DNA from: Firmicutes bacterium UBA1768
GTDB lineage: Bacteria > Bacillota > Clostridia > Peptostreptococcales > Anaerovoracaceae
Length of the DNA: 15,183 nucleotides
NCBI GenBank assembly: GCA_002315335.1
Contig: DCGW01000074.1
Coordinates: 1 to 15,183, forward strand
Reading direction: 5' to 3'
The notes below the pieces were generated by a model. That model ran no database searches, was not told where the DNA came from, and saw only the letters and a program-made list of their open reading frames with translations. Positions within the stretch are counted from its first letter, which is position 1. Every line of letters begins with the position of its first letter. The position numbers and the translations under genes are program-made. Positions 6,365-12,893 of the stretch are shown in pieces.

Positions 6365-7355
6365 CGTTAAATTCCTTTCCGTTAGTTGAAATAACAATAT
6401 TCCCATTATCCATGGTCGTAAGACATTTCGCCCCGGCCTTTTCTATTCTCGAAAGGGTCTCAGGTGAAGGATGCCCGTATGAGTTTTGCCCCACCGGTAT
6501 TACTACGTATGAAGGCTTAAGCTTCTTCAATAATTGAGCCGAAGTCGCATAGCTCGAGCCGTGGTGGGCCGCTTTTAGTACAGTTACTGCCGAAAACCTG
6601 TTAATATTATCCAATTCGGTTTCAATTCCCATATCTCCTGTAAAAAGAACGGAGAATTTGTCATAGCTGATTTTTGCGATAACGCTGTCCTCATTAGTAT
6701 CCTCGTGGTCGTCTCCGGTTTCTATTATCTGAATAACCGCACCTCCGCCGAGGTTGAGCTTCATGTCATCATCAAAGACAACCTTTGCTCCACTTGCTCC
6801 GACAGCCTGAATATACTTCCTGTAAACCTCTGTATTCTTAACCGCTCCGCTGTCAATTATTGTACCAACATCAAATTGCGAAAAAATGTATTCCATTCCG
6901 CCCACATGGTCCTCATCAGGGTGAGATGCAATAACGTAGTCAAGCTCTCCGTCAGTCATAGGCCTTATATAGCTTACAACCTCAGCCGCCTCTCCTGTCG
7001 GTCCGCTGTCAATAAGGATTTCCGTTTCTCCGAAGTCGATGAACGTGCAGTCCCCTTGTCCAACATCAATGAAGTATATATTCATATACTTTCCGTCAGC
7101 AGCCGCTTCGTCTGTACTTTCAGTTGAACTATCTCTGTCACCAAAAAACAGGTTCCATAAAACAGAGCCGCCTTTGCCGTTATCATCACGATTGGTCGTG
7201 ACTTCCTTTGCTCCGCTCCCATCGTTAGACAAAAGGCTCTTTTTTCCGCCCTCGCCTCCTAAGCCTGAGGCAAAAGCTAACAACCCTATTATGACTATGA
7301 CAATCACTGCTATTCTGAAAGCCTTTTTATTCCTTTTCCTGCCTCTCTTAGCCAA
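6348..7355 (-). CDS. Membrane-anchored ComEC-like metallo-beta-lactamase-fold hydrolase
   Basis: The 335-residue protein has a basic N-terminus, one membrane span (about 13-30), a polar low-complexity linker (31-88) and a metallo-beta-lactamase domain. The domain shows IDVGQGDCTFIDF (from 96), SHPDEDHVGG (144-153), FTGDMG (238-243), KAAHHGSS (261-268) and VGQNSYGHPSP. This set is typical of the ComEC/Rec2 C-terminal domain, a proposed nuclease outside the membrane, found here without the ComEC channel. The orientation suggests the domain is extracytoplasmic, which is inference. The start is TTG at 7353-7355 with AAGGGG eight bases upstream. It overlaps the GIY-YIG stop by 8 nt. A TTG at 7373 is a weaker alternative. 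Confidence 0.9.
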   Translation of the reverse strand: MAKRGRKRNKKAFRIAVIVIVIIGLLAFASGLGGEGGKKSLLSNDGSGAKEVTTNRDDNGKGGSVLWNLFFGDRDSSTESTDEAAADGKYMNIYFIDVGQGDCTFIDFGETEILIDSGPTGEAAEVVSYIRPMTDGELDYVIASHPDEDHVGGMEYIFSQFDVGTIIDSGAVKNTEVYRKYIQAVGASGAKVVFDDDMKLNLGGGAVIQIIETGDDHEDTNEDSVIAKISYDKFSVLFTGDMGIETELDNINRFSAVTVLKAAHHGSSYATSAQLLKKLKPSYVVIPVGQNSYGHPSPETLSRIEKAGAKCLTTMDNGNIVISTNGKEFNVGTER

Positions 7356-7638
7356 TAATTTTTCCCCTTTCAATGGTCGGTATTATTTCCGCTCCACAAT
7401 CAATAAGCCTTTCCTTATCAGCTTTGGAAAGACTTTTAATTCTTCTCTCGAGGCTCAGCGCCTCTCCCTTTGTTTCCACCTCATAGACGAGCTCCAGCTT
7501 CTTTGCTCCCCTGGATTGAACGTACTTTGACGCACAAGCACCGCCTTCAAAGTGTATTTTCATTCTCTTTTCCACATCGGCTGCAGTTCCGGTGTAAATA
7601 GTATCGTCCATGCATCTGAGCATGTAAACATAGTACAT
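7348..7638 (-). CDS. GIY-YIG nuclease-family protein (YazA/YhbQ type)
   Basis: This 96-residue single-domain GIY-YIG protein resembles YhbQ/YazA, stand-alone relatives of the UvrC N-terminal nuclease. It starts MYYVYMLRCMDDTIYTGTAADVEKR; YVY and YTG are the GIY and YIG elements and R25 is the expected catalytic arginine. The C-terminal half has EALSLERRIKSLSKADKERL, where a conserved glutamate coordinates metal in this family. The ATG at 7636-7638 has GGAGG five bases upstream and overlaps the preceding stop as TAATG, so it is translationally coupled. Substrate is unknown. Confidence 0.93.
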   Translation of the reverse strand: MYYVYMLRCMDDTIYTGTAADVEKRMKIHFEGGACASKYVQSRGAKKLELVYEVETKGEALSLERRIKSLSKADKERLIDCGAEIIPTIERGKIIG

Positions 7639-7949
7639 TATGGCCTCCAAAGGTAGTCATCAAGGTCTACCCTGAGATTTTCAACATATATCCCATCAGC
7701 TTCAAGCATTTCCTGCTGTCTGAAGGGTCCGCCAAAAGCAAAAGCGCCCGAAAGCTCCCCCTTGGAATTGACAACTCTGAAACAAGGAGTCTTCACCGGG
7801 TCAGGATTCTTGTGAAGAGCATTGCCTACAGCCCTGGCAGCCCGGGGCGAACCTGCAGCCTCAGCGATGAGGCCATAGGTCGCCACCATTCCGTCAGGTA
7901 TTTGCCTTACGGCTTCGTATACCCTTTCAGCAAAGGTATGATTTTCCAT
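7638..7949 (-). CDS. MGMT-family (alkyltransferase-like) protein with PCFR motif
   Basis: This 103-residue protein is the DNA-binding, catalytic-domain-only form of the O6-alkylguanine-DNA alkyltransferase family. It shows TYGLIAEAAG (24-33), the arginine-finger segment ARAVGNALHKNP (38-49), and PCFRVVN (55-61). Classical enzymes have PCHR and transfer the alkyl group to that cysteine; true alkyltransferase-like proteins replace the cysteine by tryptophan. Here Cys56 is kept but the catalytic His is Phe, so activity is uncertain. The N-terminal domain of full enzymes is absent. The start overlaps the ferritin stop as TAATG with no clear ribosome binding site, so translation should depend on coupling to ferritin. 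Confidence 0.9.
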   Translation of the reverse strand: MENHTFAERVYEAVRQIPDGMVATYGLIAEAAGSPRAARAVGNALHKNPDPVKTPCFRVVNSKGELSGAFAFGGPFRQQEMLEADGIYVENLRVDLDDYLWRP

Positions 7950-8461
7950 TAGAGTACGAGCGATGGAGCCGAATATACTCTGCCGGCAAGCTCGCTGTTT
8001 AACATATAGAGGCTCTTTGGATCTGAGCCGAAGAGTTCCATCTTTGTAATCATGTCATTTGCGTTTGTTTCTTCTTCGCCCTGTTCCTTGATGAACCAGT
8101 CGAGGAACTGCATTGTTCTGAAGTCTTTTACTTCAAAAGCAGCTGCATAGATGTTGTCGATTAATGAAGTAACGTATTCTTCGTGGCCAAGACCAAACTT
8201 GAGAACCTTCATGTCGTCGTCTAACACCTTATCAGGCTTGTCGATAGCCTTGAGTTCAACCTTTTCGTTGTTATTCTTAAGATACTGATAGAAGAGCATT
8301 GCGTGGTCTCTTTCTTCCTGAGCCTGAATCATATACCAGTTTGCAAAACCATCAAGACCTCTTTCATCGAAGTAGTTTGAGAAGTCAAGATAAAGATATG
8401 CTGAATATAATTCCTTGTTAATCTGATCGTTTAATAATTCTCTTACTTTTTTGTCCATCAT
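7949..8461 (-). CDS. ftnA: Non-heme ferritin (FtnA type)
   Basis: This iron-storage ferritin assembles into 24-subunit cages and oxidises Fe(II) at a di-iron centre. From the ATG at 8459-8461 it has 170 residues. The ferroxidase ligands fall at the same numbers as in E. coli FtnA: Glu17, Glu50, His53, Glu94, Gln127 and Glu130. The four-helix body is clear (YSAYLYLDFSNYF, NWYMIQAQEERDHAMLFYQ). GGAGG lies eight bases upstream. It opens a chain of five overlapping genes, suggesting that this iron/oxidative-stress gene leads the operon. I could not identify a convincing promoter between here and purC. Confidence 0.95.
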   Translation of the reverse strand: MMDKKVRELLNDQINKELYSAYLYLDFSNYFDERGLDGFANWYMIQAQEERDHAMLFYQYLKNNNEKVELKAIDKPDKVLDDDMKVLKFGLGHEEYVTSLIDNIYAAAFEVKDFRTMQFLDWFIKEQGEEETNANDMITKMELFGSDPKSLYMLNSELAGRVYSAPSLVL

Positions 8462-8573
8462 AATAATTTCCTCCTGAGTTTTAGATTTTTCACCTGGCAG
8501 ACTTATAAGTTTTACAGGCAAAAGATGCTTGCCACATAATACTGCAATACCTGCAGCAGGTTTTTAATAATGA

Positions 8574-8606
8574 AGGCTCGCTTTCAGTTTTCCAAAAGAC
8601 GAGCCT
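8574..8606 (-). terminator. Hairpin between purC and ferritin (weak terminator)
   Basis: AGGCTCG (8574-8580) pairs with CGAGCCT (8600-8606) around a 19-nt loop, extendable by two pairs with a one-base bulge. On the minus strand the following bases (TCATTATTAAAAA) are only partly U-rich, so readthrough from purC into ferritin is possible. Confidence 0.4.
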
Positions 8607-8672
8607 CAATTTCATATATTTTCTGTCCTTCCGAACATAGCCTTAGCATTGCAGCGGAAAGACGGGAAATAA

Positions 8673-9359
8673 CTAAGCTTCAAAGAAGAGCTTTGAGAGA
8701 GTCATTGGGTCGATGTATTCTCCATCCTTATAAACTCTCATGTTTCCGCTTGCGATTTCGTCGATGAGCATTACATTGCCGTTCTTGTCATAGCCGAATT
8801 CAAACTTGATATCGTAAAGAACAAGGCCCTTTTCAAGAAGGTCGTCTGCTACTATTTTTGTGCACTGCTGTGTCATTACCTTAAGGTCTTCGTACTGCTT
8901 GTCAGTCATAACGCCTAAAGCAATGAGAGCATCCTTTGTTACGAGCGGATCGCCCTTTTCGTCATTTTTAAAGGTTGTTTCTACGTATGCAGGAAGGTCT
9001 GCACCAGCTTCAATGTATTCACCGTAACGCTTAATGAATGAGCCTACAGCCTTGTGTCTGCAGATTACCTCAAGACCATGTCCGAATACCTTTGCAGGCT
9101 TAACTTCCATAGTTGTTTCTGTGAGGTCAGCACTTACGAAGTGTGTAAGAATGCCGGCTGCATTGATTTTTTCAAAGAAATAGATTGACATTCTGAGGTT
9201 GACATCGCCAACACCTTCGATAGTGAGGCCAACTGAGTTCTCGCCCGGGTCGAATACCCCATCTTTTCCTGTGCAATCGTCCTTGAACTTGAGCAGATAG
9301 TTGCCGTTTTCGAGTTCAAATACGTTCTTTGTTTTTCCAGTATAAACCAGTTTTGCCAT
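8673..9359 (-). CDS. purC: SAICAR synthetase (PurC)
   Basis: Phosphoribosylaminoimidazole-succinocarboxamide synthase joins aspartate to CAIR with ATP in de novo purine synthesis. The 228-residue product starts [19 protein letters not shown], followed by [13 protein letters not shown]. It contains [15 protein letters not shown] and ends with the family's [12 protein letters not shown] segment. Length is near the usual 235. AGGAGGT precedes the ATG. Unlike in many Firmicutes it is not embedded in a pur operon here. The 57-nt leader contains a palindrome CGGAAACTTTCCG (9382-9394), but I see no purine riboswitch fold. Confidence 0.97.
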   Translation of the reverse strand: MAKLVYTGKTKNVFELENGNYLLKFKDDCTGKDGVFDPGENSVGLTIEGVGDVNLRMSIYFFEKINAAGILTHFVSADLTETTMEVKPAKVFGHGLEVICRHKAVGSFIKRYGEYIEAGADLPAYVETTFKNDEKGDPLVTKDALIALGVMTDKQYEDLKVMTQQCTKIVADDLLEKGLVLYDIKFEFGYDKNGNVMLIDEIASGNMRVYKDGEYIDPMTLSKLFFEA

Positions 9360-9422
9360 TTTTTACCTCCTAAGGTTCCGCCGGAAACTTTCCGACCCTA
9401 AAACAATACTTTTTTCGTGAAA

Positions 9423-9451
9423 ATTTTACTATATTGTGGTATTTGTGTCAA
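9423..9451 (-). promoter_or_regulatory. Promoter of purC
   Basis: On the minus strand TTGACA (9446-9451), a 17-nt spacer and TAAAAT (9423-9428) are present. The start would be near 9416. It is back to back with the rightward promoter at 9480-9507, with 28 nt between the two -35 boxes. Confidence 0.8.
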
Positions 9452-9479
9452 GAAATTTGTACCATAAATACAATAGATA

Positions 9480-9507
9480 TTGACAAGAGAAAATACATGC
9501 ATACAAT
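9480..9507 (+). promoter_or_regulatory. Promoter of the ThrE-type exporter genes
   Basis: TTGACA (9480-9485), a 16-nt spacer and TACAAT (9502-9507) are present. The leader of about 80 nt contains a weak stem CTAC-AAAAC-GTAG followed by TTTTTCTTCTTT, which could be a feeble attenuator. Confidence 0.7.
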
Positions 9508-9595
9508 ATTCTTATTCAGGAAAATAATTTTTTTCAGAGCTACAAAACGTAGTTTTTCTTCTTTATTTAAAGACGAAAAACCGGAGGAATTATAA

Positions 9596-10381
9596 ATGAA
9601 TAAATATTATAAAAAGGATGTGCTCAACTTAGCCCTTCTTGCCGGAGAGCTTATGCTCAAAAACGGCGGCGAAACCTACAGAGTTGAAGAGGTCATGCTG
9701 AGAATCTGCAGCACCTGCGGAATAGACAAGGCAGACACCTTCGTAACCCCTACTTCCATTATGCTTATGTTTGATGACGGTCACGACCCCGGATATACCT
9801 ATTCTCTGCAGAGGACAATAAAGGCACGCGACCTTAATCTCTCAAAGGTTTCTGAAATCAACAACTTTTCGAGACTTTTCTCGCCTGACAAAATGTCTGT
9901 TGAGGTAGCAATGGAATATCTTAATAATATCGATAAGGGTAACCCATATAAGAGCATAACACGAATTGCTTTCGCCGGAATATCAGCGGCCGCCTTCACC
10001 CTGGCCAGCGGAGGACAGCCAAACGACACTATCTGCTCCCTGATAATCGGTATGATAATGTATTTTTTCATTACGTCATACGCCCTGATAGAAAAGAACG
10101 ATTTTATCAGAACCCTGATAGCAAGTATTATTGCAGCTGTTTTGGCTCTCCTATGTTCTTTCCTAGGGCTTTGCTCGGATATTCAGTTTATATTAATTGG
10201 GGCAATTTACATCTTGCTGCCGGGAATAGCCATAACCAACGCCATAAGAGACGCCATCTCGGGAGACCTGCTTTCTGGTCTGGTCAGAGCCTTTGAGGCC
10301 CTCATAATCGCCGGCTCTATCGCCATCGGGGTCGGAGTTATCCTGAATATTTATGAGATAATTACCGGAGGTGTATTATGA
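9596..10381 (+). CDS. ThrE-family exporter subunit (DUF1212 domain, YjjP-like)
   Basis: This is the larger half of a split ThrE-type exporter, a membrane protein family for threonine/serine export (or dicarboxylates, as for E. coli YjjPB). At 261 aa it has a cytoplasmic N-terminal region with LAGELMLKNGGETYRVEE (15-32) and VTPTSIMLMFDDG (50-62). Five hydrophobic spans follow at about 120-138, 146-163, 170-192, 197-216 and 233-257. The segment LLPGIAITNAIRDAISGDLL (207-226) is highly conserved in the family. GGAGG lies eight bases before the ATG. It overlaps the second subunit by 4 nt (ATGA), so both are made together. The substrate is not readable from sequence. Confidence 0.92.
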   Translation: MNKYYKKDVLNLALLAGELMLKNGGETYRVEEVMLRICSTCGIDKADTFVTPTSIMLMFDDGHDPGYTYSLQRTIKARDLNLSKVSEINNFSRLFSPDKMSVEVAMEYLNNIDKGNPYKSITRIAFAGISAAAFTLASGGQPNDTICSLIIGMIMYFFITSYALIEKNDFIRTLIASIIAAVLALLCSFLGLCSDIQFILIGAIYILLPGIAITNAIRDAISGDLLSGLVRAFEALIIAGSIAIGVGVILNIYEIITGGVL

Positions 10382-10806
10382 TTACAGTAATAAAATTTAT
10401 TGCAATCTTCATAGGCACCCTTGGCTATGCCATTGTATATAACGTACCTAAGAAGCAGCTTTTCTTCGTTGGGCTCACCGGCTGCGCCGGCTATATGGTC
10501 TTTTCACTATTGCCCTTCCACGAGGTTCTTGGATGCTTTCTCGGAGCCTGTGTTGTGGCCGCGTTGGCTGAGGTTTTCTCACGTACGAGGAAGGATGCAG
10601 CAACGCTGTTCATCATTCCGGGAATTATTCCCCTCGTTCCGGGCGCCAAGCTATACAGCATGGTGCTTAGTCTGATGAACCACGACTATCTGACCGCTGC
10701 AAATCTTGGCGTTCTGGTCTTAGGCTATGCAGGAAGCATTGCAATGGCCATACTATTAGTATCAAGTACCGTAAGGTCCGTAATAGCATATAAAAAAGCA
10801 AAATGA
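10378..10806 (+). CDS. ThrE_2-family exporter subunit (DUF3815, YjjB-like)
   Basis: This is the smaller half of the split exporter, a 142-residue protein with about four hydrophobic spans. It contains IPGIIPLVPGAKLYSMVLSL, the conserved loop of ThrE_2 proteins, and an early YNVPKKQLFFVGLTGCAGY. GGAGGTG precedes the ATG, which overlaps the previous stop by 4 nt. In fused ThrE proteins this domain is the C-terminal half, so the two products are expected to work as one transporter. The terminator at 10846-10875 follows. Confidence 0.92.
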   Translation: MITVIKFIAIFIGTLGYAIVYNVPKKQLFFVGLTGCAGYMVFSLLPFHEVLGCFLGACVVAALAEVFSRTRKDAATLFIIPGIIPLVPGAKLYSMVLSLMNHDYLTAANLGVLVLGYAGSIAMAILLVSSTVRSVIAYKKAK

Positions 10807-10845
10807 CAGACAAAAAATCAATTATCTTAGCTTCCAAAAATTACC

Positions 10846-10875
10846 AAATCTCCGGCCATTGCTGACCGGAGATTT
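10846..10875. terminator. Bidirectional terminator between convergent operons
   Basis: AAATCTCCGG (10846-10855) and CCGGAGATTT (10866-10875) form a 10-bp stem with a 10-nt loop. It ends the ThrE genes on the plus strand (tail TTAATATTAGTATT) and probably the IOR operon on the minus strand (tail rich in T after GG). Confidence 0.85.
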
Positions 10876-10902
10876 TAATATTAGTATTATCCTTATTTCA
10901 AA

Positions 10903-12012
10903 CTAAAGATATGCCTTGAAGCTATCTTTGTTTGGTGTAAGGTAAGTAAGGTCATCCTTAGAGCCTGTCTTTTCAACGATAGCCTTTACAGCCTTAGCTC
11001 TCTTTGACTTTGAAGCTGCGACAAGCTTTTCTATCGCACCTGCTTCACCTTTTCCGCCAAAGTCTCTGAATTCGAGAACGCCCTTTTCCTTTGCGAGCTT
11101 AACGAGTTCAGCACCCTTTTCGCTTCTTACGATGAGCTGGTTCCAGCCCTTATCTACATCCCAGCCTTCAGCCGAACGAGCACCGCCCACCGAAAGGTCT
11201 GCAAACTCTGCTGTCATGTCGTAGCAGTATTTACAGTTTTCACGTACGAGTGGCAGAACCTCATCGAGGTCAACCTGCTTGTCATCCATGTCCATTCTGT
11301 GGAACTTTGAAGGAAGAATATCTACATGCTTCGCTTCTCCGAGCTTAGCCATTCCCTGCCAGTCAAGACCCCAACCGCAGAAAAGACCGAACACCATTCC
11401 GATATTGTCTGCATTGTTGTCATTTTCAGCAAAAGGCTTAGCCTTCATCTTGTAAGCAGCTAAGGTTTTGCAGGCTGTACCCACCAAACCGATTTTCTTA
11501 TACTCGTCAGCGATCAAAGCTTCATTGAGCTTTGCGTTTGTCGGCGGAATCTGGAAGCTGCTGCCGCTGCACTTTGCAACATCTGCAGGGTTTGTAACTA
11601 AAACACCCTCAGGATTGAGAGTTCCTTCAGCCTTGCTTAGTACAGCTGCATCGATAAAGCCCTCTTCTAAAGCAAGCTTTACGAGCGCTGTCATTGTTCC
11701 ACCGTGCTGCGCTCCCTTTCTGATGCTGTCGTCAGCAGCTCTTGTAAGGTAAACACCCTTTACAGGACCTAATTCAGGGATAAAGCCGCTTTCACTGTCC
11801 GCACCAAAGAACTTCTGTCTTAAGGCGTCGAGGTCAGCCGGCATTCTTGGGCAGAAATACTTACATCTGCCTTCTTTTCTGTCGCAGTCAAAACCAGCAT
11901 ATGTACGTCCCTCTGATGACTTCCAGAAAGGACAAAGGCTCTGACAGGAACCGCAATTTGTACACAGGTCGTTATTAACAACCTTTCTTTCTACTTCTCT
12001 AAAACTAAGCAT
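10903..12012 (-). CDS. FrhB-family iron-sulfur (flavo)protein in the IOR operon
   Basis: This 369-residue protein belongs to the coenzyme F420 hydrogenase/dehydrogenase beta-subunit (FrhB) family, whose members carry FAD and Fe-S centres and pass electrons between partners. It has a ferredoxin-like CTNCGSCQSLCP (C17, C20, C23, C27) and further Cys at 43, 50 and 54 (CKYFCP). Family segments include QHGGTMTALVKLALEEGFID, GTACKTLAAYKM, GLFCGWGLDW and a C-terminal CKYCYDMTAEFADLSVGG. GGGAGGTG precedes the ATG. It is the last gene of the iorA-iorB-86aa operon. Clostridia generally lack F420, so another acceptor (NAD(P), ferredoxin or a quinone-like carrier) is likely. The link to IOR electron flow is inferred from co-transcription only. 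Confidence 0.88.
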   Translation of the reverse strand: MLSFREVERKVVNNDLCTNCGSCQSLCPFWKSSEGRTYAGFDCDRKEGRCKYFCPRMPADLDALRQKFFGADSESGFIPELGPVKGVYLTRAADDSIRKGAQHGGTMTALVKLALEEGFIDAAVLSKAEGTLNPEGVLVTNPADVAKCSGSSFQIPPTNAKLNEALIADEYKKIGLVGTACKTLAAYKMKAKPFAENDNNADNIGMVFGLFCGWGLDWQGMAKLGEAKHVDILPSKFHRMDMDDKQVDLDEVLPLVRENCKYCYDMTAEFADLSVGGARSAEGWDVDKGWNQLIVRSEKGAELVKLAKEKGVLEFRDFGGKGEAGAIEKLVAASKSKRAKAVKAIVEKTGSKDDLTYLTPNKDSFKAYL

Positions 12013-12024
12013 TCTCGCACCTCC

Positions 12025-12285
12025 CTAAGTCAAAACTACCAGGAGTCCGTGAATTAATATGTCCATACATTCCACTCCTTCAGGAACGTAGTCACCAAGA
12101 GGTGCTCCCAGCTTACAGATACGATCTTCATAAATGTACTGGAAGCCGCCCTTTTTCTTTTCAATAAAACCAGCCTCAACAAGCATGTTTTCAATTTCCT
12201 TGAAGTTCTTGTCTACAGGGAAATCGCCTTCATAAAAGGTATTGTAAAGAGGGTGTGAAAACTTGCACTTCTGTGTTGCAGCCAT
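12025..12285 (-). CDS. Small protein of unknown function in the IOR operon
   Basis: I do not recognise this 86-residue protein. It is soluble-looking and starts MAATQKCKFSHPLYNTFYEG. It has cysteines at 7, 57 and 73, too dispersed for a standard iron-sulfur motif, and an aromatic, charged middle (FIEKKKGGFQYIYEDRICKLG). The C-terminus DILIHGLLVVLT is hydrophobic and could be a beta-strand or a docking surface. Its ATG overlaps the iorB stop (TAATG) behind GGGAGGTG, and the FrhB-family gene starts 12 nt after its stop. Tight placement between an oxidoreductase and its putative electron carrier suggests an accessory or adaptor subunit, which is inference. Confidence 0.85.
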   Translation of the reverse strand: MAATQKCKFSHPLYNTFYEGDFPVDKNFKEIENMLVEAGFIEKKKGGFQYIYEDRICKLGAPLGDYVPEGVECMDILIHGLLVVLT

Positions 12286-12893
12286 TACTTTACACCTCCC
12301 TTTCTTATAGCATCATAGCCTGTCATAAATACTTCCTTATTAAGGTCAAGAACCTTGCCCTTGAAGTTCTGTGAGAGAACACCGAAGAATTCTTCAGGCT
12401 CGATAGGCATTTCTTCAAGACCTGCGAGAGCGCCCATCATGATGATGTTTGCAGCCTTTGAGTTGCCAGCCTCAACAGCCATAGCAGTTGCCGGAAGAGC
12501 AATGCTTACAGCACTATTAGCTTCGATTTCAGCCTGAATTGCCTCGATTGGAGGATACTCGTCTTCACCTGTAAGTACGCCAAGAGGATATGTCGGACGA
12601 ATATCATATATAACCTTTGTATTAGGATTTCCGTAGGTTCTGAGCATTCTTAAAGCTTCTATAGGTTCAAAAGCAACAATAATGTCAGCCTTTCCTAACG
12701 GAATAAGAACGCCAGGTTCTCTTTCATCTGAAATTCTTAAGTGACTCATTACGCTGCCGCCTCTCTGTGAAGCACCATAGGTTTCACCAACAGCAACCTT
12801 AAATCCCTTTTCCACAAGGGCAGAGCCCATGAGGCCTGATGCCAGGATGTTACCCTGACCGCCAATACCGCAAATTACTACGTTAGTCAGCAT
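12285..12893 (-). CDS. iorB: Indolepyruvate ferredoxin oxidoreductase beta subunit
   Basis: IorB is the gamma-domain subunit of 2-oxoacid:ferredoxin oxidoreductases that act on aryl pyruvates. The 202-residue product starts MLTNVVICGIGGQGNILASG, the conserved GxGGQG motif. It continues with VGETYGASQRGGSVMSHLRI, also diagnostic, and later DIIVAFEPIEALRML. Length is normal. It overlaps the iorA stop as TAATG and has GGAGG nine bases upstream, so it is coupled to iorA and should form the IorAB complex. Confidence 0.95.
   Translation of the reverse strand: MLTNVVICGIGGQGNILASGLMGSALVEKGFKVAVGETYGASQRGGSVMSHLRISDEREPGVLIPLGKADIIVAFEPIEALRMLRTYGNPNTKVIYDIRPTYPLGVLTGEDEYPPIEAIQAEIEANSAVSIALPATAMAVEAGNSKAANIIMMGALAGLEEMPIEPEEFFGVLSQNFKGKVLDLNKEVFMTGYDAIRKGGVK

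Noticed and set aside
8501..8510. Palindrome ACTTATAAGT upstream of ferritin as an operator
   Set aside because: It is only 10 bp, AT-rich and not aligned with a convincing promoter; it could easily be chance.
9360..9416. Purine riboswitch in the purC leader
   Set aside because: The leader is too short (about 57 nt) and lacks the three-way junction signature; only a palindrome CGGAAACTTTCCG is present.
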